The notes under the pieces: model-generated
What the model was told of the DNA's origin: nothing
Databases searched by the model: none
Seen by the model: only the letters and a program-made list of their open reading frames with translations
Shown: positions 34,901 through 46,900 of the stretch, piece after piece
Numbering within the stretch: the first letter of the stretch is position 1
Layout of the letters: every line of letters starts with the position of its first letter
Assembly (NCBI GenBank): GCA_948567375.1
Contig: OX419759.1
Coordinates: 16,026,744 to 16,090,743, forward strand
Reading direction: 5' to 3'
Length of the DNA stretch: 64,000 nucleotides
Origin: Lunularia cruciata
Lineage: Eukaryota > Streptophyta > Marchantiopsida > Lunulariales > Lunulariaceae
Program-made: the position numbers and the translations under genes

Positions 34901-37900
34901 AAAAGGTACCAGTAAAGTAAGGCATCAGGGTGACGTATAAATCAGATAAAAACGTACTTCATGTTGATGCAACTGGTTGTTGATGTGAATAAGTGCCTCG
35001 ACAGCGGTCTCTGGACGAGAACCTTTCTCCAACGCCTGGGCAAACTCCATTTCCTTGTAGTGCAACGCTTTGGCATACGCGTGACACTATAACGTTAACC
35101 AAATGAGTAGTTTAGTCTTCTACCATTACTCAGGATACAGATACAGAGACATCGTCAAGCAAGTGAAGTACCCTTTATGAATAAACATAACAAACCAAAG
35201 ATATTCATGCAAAAAACTTAGCAGGCAGTGATGCCTCCTATGTCCAACTATGATGCAACTAAAGTCAAAGGCCCCCGAACCAAAACAAGCGGATAAATTC
35301 AATCGCTGTTCAGCTCTAACTTGACCTTCTAAGATTCAGGGACCGTAACAACAATTTCCAGAAGAACTTCAGACCTTTTCCGCAAGTGCACCTAATGTCC
35401 GTATATCAATGGGTATAGGCGTGTCAACATGCTCCATATACTCTGCCTGGTAATACCATTCAAAAGGGAACAATCACATGTCCCCCATGTTGGCGATGGT
35501 CAGTACATCAAAATACAGTAAGTTTGGAGGAATCTCCCCGCATCCAAATGAATGCTTCCCCTATCTTAAAAACGTGTCTTCAATCTCGACTCCAAGAAAA
35601 CGATCTGTGTCTCGTCTTTATCCACCATTATAGCTCGTGGGAAATGACATATCTATTCTCGCACCGAAACTTCTAAATCGTGGAGCACAAGTGCATGGAT
35701 ATTACACCTTCAAACAGTGAGAATGGAGGCACACGCACACCAAATTAATACAATATGTACCAGATTTAGAAGTGTGGCTAAGATTTCTGGGGGGATGTTG
35801 GGTGATGAGAACGCATTCTGAAGGCTGCGAACAAGCTGCATCTTGTAGTTCTCGTTCAGCTGGTACCAGCAGCTGACAAAGCCGGCTGCAAAGAGTTCCC
35901 GAGCTACATACGGCTGCAAGCACCAGAGACGAGACCAATCTCTCTGTAGTCAGTACGGGAAAACTGATAATATACTGCATATTTGAAATGCCTGGCGCTT
36001 GTTAAGAAGAAACAACTCTGACTATTGGCCACATTAATAACAAACTGCGTTTGTAATCTCAGTGCCCATCAAAGTTGGATTGTACTGTCATCTACTTGTA
36101 GAAACAATATCCCAACCAGTGGAACAAGTAGATATTGTTCAGAGTATAGGCAACTCACCTGCAGCTGAGCCAGACCAGCACACGTGCGGAGTGCTGGAGA
36201 TGGGGACTCCTTCAGCAGCTCCACACTCAGATGACGCATCCATTCCGTCCAATCGTCTTTAGTACTGCGATGGGAGGACTCCCATGCACTCTTTAGATGC
36301 CCTTCATTGACCTGAACACCAGACATTCAAAGTGTTTAGGACTTCAAAAGCCATGAGCAATTGTAAACATGGAGGCCCATATGCAATATACATCTTTTCT
36401 TAAGTGTAAACCGTCTACCATTGCTTACATACTTTCTGGCTAACTCCGTTTCATAAAAGCAATGAAAGACTAAAGACTAAAACGGGTTCTATAGGCCATA
36501 GAATCCGTTGTAAACAACCCAGTCCCATACCCAAATCTGCTTATGTATCCCTAGTCGGCTCTAAGGTTGACCGACATGTTCATCTGAATTGTATGTCCAG
36601 ACATCAACAGTTTGTGGCAAACATGGAAACAGACATGTACTTCAAGTCTGCTAAGACACATCACTTTCTGACTGTGGGGCTAAGCCTCTATTCATGTTTA
36701 GAGAAAAGGCCGTCATGAATGATAATTGACCTTGAGAGAAGTTGATGGATCCAGGCCTTCCACATCATAGCGCTCTCCATCGGAATCAAGGCCAAGGAAT
36801 GAATTCATTGGTGAACTCAGCAGGTCACTGACTGTTGTTACTGGAGTTGCAGTTTGAATGCTTTGCACATCCCAAACTACTGGATCACGCCTCTTCAATC
36901 GTGCCTCTATATCATCAAATTGCTTATGCTGCAAAGATAAACGATAAGATTGAGAAAAGAGTTCGCCTTCTTACTGGTGGTTCCCGAGCAACGAGGCAAC
37001 CTTTTAATGTTGTGTCCCAACCTACGACATAGTTCCCATCATGTTAACTCATTTCTCTCTGTGACAACATCCGTGCCTTCGACAAACGCAAAAGACGAAC
37101 ACATGTCACTTTGGAATGGCCCTTTACTTGGACACTTTATTGAAGTATTTATATAAAGAAGTTAAGAAGATAGTTCAATAAAAGTATGGAAACCCGTTGT
37201 AAACAACCCAGTTCCATACTTTTATTGAACTATCTTCATAACTTACTAGGATCTTTAGGTGAACGTTGCCATGATGTATTGAGTTCCCTACCTGAATTCG
37301 GTAGCGTTGTAGTAATTTGCGAGTGTAGGGTATAAACATGCTAAAATCAGTCCCCAAAGGCACAGCTAGTGCACATATTGCATCCACGGAATCTTTCCTC
37401 AACTCATCAATATTTCTGCACACCAAATATTACGAGATGAAAATGGTCGGTTATTATAAAGCAACCCTCACCATAATATGAGATACGTCTAAACGCTTTT
37501 TTGTGGCGATTGAATAGCAAACTCCAGGCAAGTCCCGAGGACAAGACAACGTAACTCTTTAGATGGGCAAAAATACTATTGTCAAAGGATGGAGGTAGCA
37601 TACCCATCTAGCACACGCGTGAATGGATGCATCAACGCCGACACATGCCCAGACACCTGTATATCATGTCACGTTAGAGAATCGTTGATCAAAAATACAG
37701 ACGCAGTTCGACAATCCTCGTAAGACACTCCACGTCACGTAGGTCAAGTCACACTTCCAAATCCCCAAAGCTCGGTATCAGTTCTCAGTGGCAAGAGCCC
37801 AAAAAATTCGGATCGTCCTATGAAAAACATTTGTAACTAACAAGAGTGAGCTGATAGAATCCTCTACCTGCATACGGGGAAGTAACCGAGACAGCGTCTT

Positions 37901-40900
37901 GATAGCAGCACGCCGTATATCATTCGGAGCTTTGGACACATCAGGTCGGAAGAGACGGACCAAAGCTGGAAGCAACAGGTGCATATGCTCATCCAAACTC
38001 CCTAATCAACATGAAAGAGTCAGTTAAGCAGAAAATAGTATGCTACCTTCGCCATGAAACAATTCCGTTGTCAAAACAAGTCAATATTCAGAAAAGATGT
38101 AGGGTGTAATATGGAAAGGCATCTTACCACCAAAGACCTCGAAGGTATGAAGCACAGGAGGCACATATAGAAAGTTCTCAGTACGCTCTGCTTCACTGAG
38201 AACTTGCACACAACGTGGCAATATTTCGGGTAGAAATATTCGAAATTCATCATTGAGAGCTTGACACAGATGCTCCACCAAATTTAGTACCTGAAGCAGA
38301 TCAGGTATTCACCGAGTTAAGAAATGTGTGCTCATTTACTAGCAAAAGCTTTAGCACGAAATGATGCTGATCACTTCATGCGTGCATCTTCTCACTCCAG
38401 CATTGTATTGCTTACTTTTCAAGATCTACCTGACTATCTTTCCTGTATTTATTCAGGTACTCTGGTAAAGTCGTCAACGAAGTTTGCGCAAACATACTTA
38501 CCGGAGAACCATCCAGAACACGCCCTGAAACCGGTAGCATTAACGAATTCCAGTACTCTGATATGAGGCTTAGAAGCTCTGGAAGAAATTTTCTAATATG
38601 CTGTCACAAACCACTCAAACAATGAAAATTCGATCCCTAAGATGTCTGGAAGCAAAATTTAGTGCACGTATATTGGACATATATTCGCGTACATACATTG
38701 GAGTGGTATGAATATGGAACCCGTTCGTTGGAACACAGTACATCGTAATATATTGAGTAATGGGAGCAGAAACCACTCAAAGAACGGAAAATCCACACCC
38801 ACTAAGGACAAACCGACGCGATCTAAGCACATGCAAATCTAGGTAACTAACATAACTAAGCATCGTACATATTTGTATTATGGAATACAAAACCCATTGT
38901 AAACAACCCCGTTTCATACCCACTAACTAAGCATCGCACAGATATGTTATTCACTTCACTATGGAAGAAATAAAACAAGAAGACTAGCACGGACAACCGA
39001 CATTAGAAATCATAATTGAGAAATGGGAGCAGAAGCCGTTCGAAGAGCGCGGGATTCAGAACCCACTTAGTATGGAACCAAAAACGTGCAATGAAATGCA
39101 AGCATGAACATGTGCAAATTGAAATGAGTTCCATCTAAGGAAATGGAAGTGAAGTGAATGTAACGTTACGAAGATAAGCAGAAGTAAAGACATAATTGAT
39201 ACACTTCATAAGTAGCACTTAGACAGAACTAGTATACATAATGTAATAACAAGCAAGACGCCATGAAGCATCTGGAATTGAAAGCAGGGGAGGACCATGA
39301 AACAGAGAAACATCGAGCACGGAGTAAAAGACAGCTTTGGTTGAAGATGGGTGGAGTGGAGCGAGTGAGAGAGAAGTGGATGGTGTCTTGGCTGGGTGGA
39401 AGCGAAGCGTGAGGGGACTAGATATGAGGAGATGAGAACAGAAGCTGTTCGAGGAACGGGAGATCCGTGAGAGGACTGGATATAGGAGATGAGAGCAGAC
39501 GCCGTTTGAAGAACGGGACATCCAGAAGTCATTAAATGCATATGCATATTAAGTGCAGATGGAATGTCCGTGAGAGGACTGGATATGAGGATATGAGAGC
39601 ATAAGCCATACAAGGAACGAGAGATCCAGAACTCATTAAATGCATATGCAGTGCAGATGGAATGGCAATAAGATGAAAGCAAAACTGAATGAAAAGTACA
39701 TGCGAAAAGGAAATGAAGTGTAATTCATAAATCGCATGTAAGACCAAGCACCAACATCATAAAATTATCAGAAGGTAACAAACAACATGTAGAGAAACTG
39801 TAAACCAATGTGTAATCGGAAAACGTAGTGTAACTCATGTAAAGATCACTAAGTAAACGCATGTGAATAGATCGAAAACAACGCGCAATCAAAGACTAAT
39901 GCAGAAATGTACAACCACGGAAAAACCCTAATTGCAAAGCAATGCATGTAAAGAAGTAGTAAACCACGTGTAAATGAAGACCCACGAGCCGGACATTAAG
40001 TCTTAAGCAGTTTACGAACTGAAGTAGGGTAGGGAACCAAGAAGTTGGAAAACGGGTAGGAACCATGAAGCAGAACACATTACAAGGAGTTTTGGTTGAG
40101 GATAGTTGGAGTGGAGCGCAGTGGAAGAGGAGGAGAGTAAGGTGTTCTGGCTAAGTCGGATCGAAACGATAACGGGGTTGGGTATGACAAACAGGAGAGT
40201 GGAAAGCGTTCAGAGAAGAGGGGAAGCAGAGCGAAGCGTTAGAAGACTGGATATAGGAAAATGAGGACAGAAGACGAGAGCAACGGGAGATCCAGAACTC
40301 ATGGAATGCAAATGAGATGCATGATATGGAATATATACAAAACATGTGCAAGTCGAAATTAGTATAAAACCTGGAACGGAGATGAAATGGATACACCTGA
40401 TCGAATGTAAGCAGAAGTAAACTCAACCTAGCAACATCTAAAGAGCAACACCCAAACAAGTAGGATGCATCGAGTAAATGTTACCAGATAAACATCACAT
40501 GTATAGAAATGAACACAACCGGGAATTGACGACCAAACGAGCAAGAAGAGAAAGATTCAGTTAAACTGAAGTCTGGGAATCGTGTAGAAGCCTTGAAATC
40601 AAAGCCTTGAGACAGGCAGCAGGTATGCGAAGAAAGAGAGTAGAAGCCGGAAATAGTTGGAGTGGAGCGCAGTGTGAGAGAGGAGAGTAAGTAGCTAAGG
40701 CTGAGACAGATCGCAACGAAAACTGGTTCGGGTACCAAAAAAGAAGAGTGGAAATTGCAACGATAACTGGTTTGGGTCCGAAGAAAGAAGCGTGGAAATC
40801 GTTCAGAGAGGGGGGGAAGTAGAGTGAAGCGTTAGAGGACCAGATAGAGTATATCCCAGCATGTGCTATGACACATGAGTCCTAAAACACAAAAGACACT

Positions 40901-43900
40901 GAACGAAGCAGAGGGTGGTCATAGTAAACCTCCTTAAGTACAACAGCACGTACTACTTCATCAGTGCCAAATGCAGTGCTGAAGTAGCTGAGCGAATGTT
41001 AGTACCCCTCGAACCAAGTTTCTGTTTGAAAGCTCATGAGTCCTAAGATACTCATGAGTCCTAAAATACTAAACACTCAAGGAAGCAGATAGCCAGTCAT
41101 AGTTGTTAGAAATCATCTTCTGTAATAGTAACATCATGTTCGTAACATTACATTACATTCGTAAACATCAACTGTCAATTAACATACTAGGCCTTGCCCA
41201 AATTCTAAGCACAGGGCAGCACCCACAAATACTGCAAAGGTGGACTCCTTGCAAGGCTGTACAGTAGTACTTGTGACGGTGTAGTGGTATCGCTTTGTGA
41301 GAAGAAAAGTAAACAAGAGAAGAAAACCAACCTGCCTGACGATAGACACCAGAGCCGCCAAGCACCAAAAGATAAAATCACGAAGGCTCCCTTCACAAGT
41401 TCGGACCGTGTGAAAAAGATCGGGTAGAACCTGCACAAAGATCTCACTCGGACCCAGCAAAGTCAGGAAATTTAAAGGGTCCTAAGGATTGCCTAAGACG
41501 TGAAAACTTCATCAACTGTAATACTTGACTTGTAACCAGCGTGAGCTACCTTAACAAAGTGTTGTAAACATAACCACCCATTAATCGATATGGAGTTCGC
41601 GAGGTACAACAGAACAAAAGAGGTCTACTTCTTTATTTGAAGTAGGGCTTTCACTGCTCCGAATGCACGAGATTTGTTTAGTGTAGGACAATCTCACACT
41701 TCAATGTTATGGTCCATTACATTTAAGTCTGTTTATGACATGGGGGACCTTCCACGCGCAGCATAGAAAGCTAAGCAAACTACTCAGCGAACTGTACCTT
41801 GGGAAGATAAGGTACAGAACCCAGACCCATTTTCTGTATCAAAGAAAGGAACCAAAGCAATAAAGTTATGTCAGTATCCATAAAACCAAGTTTATCTCAT
41901 GCTAGAATGGCTTCTGCTCTCATGTCACATACATCTCACGCTAAAACAAACACTTTACACTGTACTAAAGGACTTGCAAACTTGATCTATAACAGCGTTA
42001 TCAGATAATTCGATGTGGCTAGTCAAGCTACAAGACCCGACAAATCTCCTATCGCCTTGGATCCACACCACGAGGACACTAGCAGCATGAGGTAATCAAA
42101 GATAGCACTAGCCACTTCATGTTCTCGAAAACATATAAGAACGACAAAACTTAAGGTAAAACAGAAGTACCTTGAATATATACATCAGCGATCCCACGAC
42201 TTTCAGGTGATAACTTGAAAGAGAAGAATCTCGGAGGATGCGCATTAAGGCATTGATCGCCACCTGCGTTAGTACAGTTTAACACTAACGTCGTTATTTT
42301 TCCCACTCAAACAGGACGCAAACATACTCGGATAAAGACTCATCATATGCAGCCGTACTAATCAATGGGGATAATAATGTACAATACTCGTCACCGAGCT
42401 AAGCACAGCAGTTTTGGTCAATCCTGAAAACATGGTCCTAACACACAGCAAACTTTTTGCAAGTGCGGGCAAACTTACTGTTGGATGGGAGCTTTCGGGA
42501 GTTTTTAAAAGCCCCCCAGATGCCCACATTTCTACATGTAGGTCATCTAACGAGCGAGTATGGGGGCCACTCTCCACGGCTATTGCTCGACTTCCTTCAC
42601 CGTGGGGACCCTGAAGAGTTAGCTGATTGCGCTTGTGAAGATGGGGATCCAAGGCACCCATAATACCAAGAACCTGTCCCAAACCACTCCATGCATCAGT
42701 TGGATGAGATTCTACGATTGGCTTCTACTATTCGCAAGGACAAGGTTGAGCGACTGTTCAAAGACCGAATTATTCTCTCACTTTTAAAACTTCTCTTCGT
42801 GTTGACCAAGCTAACTCCCCATTTAGAAGTCGTAATAAGTGATCCAGCAACTGGGGGTGGTCAGTGTATGGAGCAACAACATATCTGGAGACAGATCAAG
42901 ACGTTAGTAACAACATCCGGTTTAATAGTAAATCCATGATTTTAGGACAGTCCTTTGTTCTTATCACTACACAAACGTTTAAAAGAACGGATAGAGAAGC
43001 AGATGCATTTCCGTCATAACACTCTATTTCTAGTCTAGGAAACTGATCATCCAGTTCAACAGCAGAGGTTTTGAACAGATTTCGCGAGCAAACATATACA
43101 ACACATACCCAGTACTTTCAACCACTTGTCCCAAAGTAGCAACTGCAACTTCCCTTTTGGTTGCAGATGCGCCATCGACAAGTGCCTCTACCATCAAGGG
43201 CATCAGCTCTCCAAGATATGGCCTCATTGCGCAACCCCCCTAGAAATACGCAGGAACTCACCCCCTCGAGAGTCAACACAATGTCGATAACTCATTTGAA
43301 AAAGCTGCAAAGCTGAATCCAGCTAAAGGGGACAAATGCTAACGATATCTAGAGAACTACAAAGGAGATCAGACCCTACTTGTTCGTAATCCAGTGGTCC
43401 AGTCCATTCAACCTTGCAAGCAGACCAGTTACTCCGCTATGGACTTACACAGTAATCACAATACGGGTCTCTTTTGTGGAATCGATTTGTACATACCACC
43501 ACCCTAAGTAGGCTTTCCATGAGAATATAAGAAGACAAGAGTTTGCCGAAGCTTGTCGAACACAGTAGTCAACATAAATAGTTTGTCTTCGTACTAGTCT
43601 TCGACACAAAATGTAAATCTTTGCCAGACTCCAGTTACTTCTATAGACCGATGGTATGTCTAAACGTTTCATAACGACGAAACATCGACAAGCTCACACA
43701 AAGCCAAATCCCATGACAATCTTTTTAGACTGATACTAATAGTCAGGAAAGTAATGACTACTCACCACACGAGCAAGCTCGCCAACAGTAGAAAGAACTC
43801 CAGTGACGACACCACTGTTGCCGCTGATTGAAACTCCCTCATTCAACTTGACCACCAACGCCTGAGGGCATCGAAAAGATTAACACAGCTGGACTACTCG

Positions 43901-46900
43901 AACTGGAAACACACTGCCTAGATAGGATAGAACGGTCGGTCATGACGCCCCCTTCATTATGACCAACTCGTACACCAACGTTCGCAACAATGTAATCATC
44001 ACAATATTTAGAAGATGCACTTATAAATGCATTATATTTATAAAGCATCGACACACATGTGGACCCAAAGCCTGACCCGTCGCCGCTAGTTCCTTTTACA
44101 CAGTTTGTTGTGCGGCAATGTACAAGGTGACTTGGTAATGTTTTTTAAATTACCTTAAGCACTGGAGCAATGTAAGGAGGCAGGAGGCGCTCACAAGATC
44201 TAATAAGGCAACCTAACAGCTTTGCACTCTCCTCCCGATTTTTACTGTCTGCACTGCTTGTCCACGAAGATAGAAGGTGAGATAAGAGGATCGAAGAAGG
44301 TCAGTGAACGACAACGAAATGCAGCAGGGAAGACAACAAAAGATCCTAATCAAAAGAAATTGATTGTTTCAAATACTACAAATAACCCCACTTGGCAGCT
44401 ACATCTCAACCGAGAGGATTTCACAGGCTGAGTTGAGAAGAACAACCGCATATCACTACTAGAATATTGTGAATTGCATCAAGAAAATCCGGCAATTCTC
44501 AAACTAGATTCAGTCTGGCTGTGGCTCGTACCAAAACGCATTCGAGTAACTAGGAGTACTCCATCGGAATAAAGTACGACAAAGAAGATCAGCTTAGACC
44601 GCATTTACAGGAGACTGTTTCATCAAAACATAAAGATGTCTCCTTTTTTCATCAAAAACGAGAACAGGAAAGAGTAGCTAATCCTCAAGTCCGCAGTAAT
44701 GGCTTACCTGTGTTCGAGATCAGTCAATAGCTGTTGCAAATGTCGACGGAGAGCAGGAAGAACATATGCCGGATTCTGATCTGCCAATTTGCCAGCTTTG
44801 CAAATTGCTAGTTCTCGTACCTCGAATGACTACAAGCCAACATTACCCAAACATGTGTTTACAGATAATAATGAACGTTTGTGATCGTGTACGTTACTAG
44901 ACCTAGAGGTTCGATAAATAAGCGGGAAGTCCAGTTTAACTGATAAAATAAGGCACGTGTTAGAAAGTAGAACTTTTTTTGAGTAGGGGAATAAACAACC
45001 CGGTTCCATACCCACGTCTGACAGGACTTGACTCTGACATTTGACAGTAACGTAGTAAAAGATCTTTAAAGCTGTCAGATACTTAGAATAGGAAGCATGC
45101 TTGTGCCTGCAGACAAGAGTTCAAATAAAACTTTATATGTCCCAAAAGGAGTGAAACAATCAAACAAAGAATTCAGTGACAAGGAATAAATCGACTACTT
45201 CCATAGAAGCTGGCTTGGTCTAAGGTAATTGCAATTTTATAAGCCGGACAGTATAGCATACCTCATCTGTTAGAGTGATAAATATAGCTCGCAAACTGTC
45301 GGCTTGCGCAAGATATTCATCAAAGCTTGAATTTTGTTGCAGAGAATATAGTACGAGCTTGCGCACACCACTGTCTGCGTCTGCAACAGCTGCCACAAGA
45401 AGTTTCTCCAGAATCTGCAGTGTCCAAGGCAGTTTTATAAGCATCCCCGATTTGAGGGCTGTTCTCTGACCATCCTTATACACTAGGAAATAATTTGCTA
45501 TCAGTGACCACCCGGGAATATCACCTCCTCAATAAGAAGCCGACGCCTACGAAACCCCATGCCAAATGTACGACCGTTCCTGTGTGTGACCATGCGGGCT
45601 GATGCTACCCCTGCAGCAGACATCGAGGAATGTTGCACTAAACGACAACAACAAACAGCAGCTTCCCTGCGCGTTAAAGCATCCTCGTCCTCAAGGTATG
45701 GAACAACTGCTTCTCTTGCAAACTCAAGAAGTTCATGTCCCTGCACATTCCCAGCACCACCGAAACCCAACATTAAGACAAGTCCCCCCTACACCTCAGG
45801 TACAAATCACACTATAATCTCACTTGAACTTGCAACAAATAGGACAGACAGAAGGTGTGCGTTGGTAATTCTGAGTAAGTAACGCTACAACGTAGCTATC
45901 TTCTGTCACCCCGAGACTCAATTACCCTCGGAGTTGCTAACTAAAATTCCGAGGTCTAAAGTTAGGACGTCCAGCTGACTGTCTGAAACCTGAACTTCAC
46001 ACCATGAGCAATCAGCAGAATACATTCTTTATCACGTTTGACTTCGGGCCTCTTCTTGTCCAACTAGTTCTCTGGAGATTTATCTTACGGCCTCACAATC
46101 ACTGTACAAACCTGGAGATCGAACGTGGTAAGCGTATGAAGGGCTAGCTGCGTCAGTGCAGACCCAGCGATTTCAGATCCAACGGGGGTAGTTGGTGAGG
46201 ATGGAACACGAGGAACAGTAGTTCCAACTTTCGATGGGCGGTAAGGAACCTTAGCCAATACAAGGGATATTGACTCCAGCAACCTTTCTTGAACCTGGGG
46301 AAGCAGGGAAGGCATACTGCCACCAAGACAAAAGAGTTTAGGCTAGAAAAAGGAACGAGGAACGGTCCCGCATCCTACTTCAAAACTGAATACAATGGGT
46401 ATACAAGTTCAAAGAACACTCAAACCGCTAAGCTTAGCTACCTGTTAGCATTTTAGTCGTGAAGATAGTGAGGCTTTCACTTATCACGACCGCACTTAAG
46501 GCTAAAGTTTCCATGTTAGAAAAGCTCACATGAACTAGCGGGAAAGATGTATGTTCCTGAACTACACTTTGGCTATCATCTAACCGCTTTCAGACCATAA
46601 AATAGACAAGTACCTTGCACATATTTGCTTAAGGGACTGAACCAATGTAGGAGAAAGACCAGACTGAAACATCAGGTCCAGCAAACTTCGAACAGGTTCT
46701 TCCATATCTGCTCCCAGAGCCTCTGCGAGGCTCCCGATACAAGCCAGAGCATCCAATGAAGGTTTTCCCTTACGATAGGAGATCTGCAATTTCATCTCGT
46801 TGGCATAAGAACAGCAGAAACATATGAGAACTCCACTGCTTCCTTCACTACTGTGAGAAAAAGTCAAGCTTGCACACGATTGACTGCTTTAGACATCCAA

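Larger units (their letters stand above)
29852..35446 (-). other. TOR: TOR exons 30-43: FAT domain
   Basis: Exons: 35446-35375, 35086-34958, 34508-34447, 34144-34026, 33745-33636, 32915-32739, 32606-32541, 32342-32274, 32013-31903, 31807-31667, 31513-31388, 31092-30879, 30600-30386, 30058-29852. FAT wraps the kinase domain in PIKKs. Landmarks are [62 protein letters not shown] and [19 protein letters not shown]. Exon 33 (34144-34026) contains an imperfect internal duplication, SQSQGADS then QNQGPDS, not present in the plant TOR proteins I know. The acceptor at 31093-31094 (GGAAG) lacks a pyrimidine tract and is the least certain border here. Confidence 0.9.

Noticed and set aside
42691-42939. 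Plus-strand frame with a leucine-rich segment
   Set aside because: It is the antisense of TOR exon 17 and flanking intron. The minus strand carries the conserved protein.
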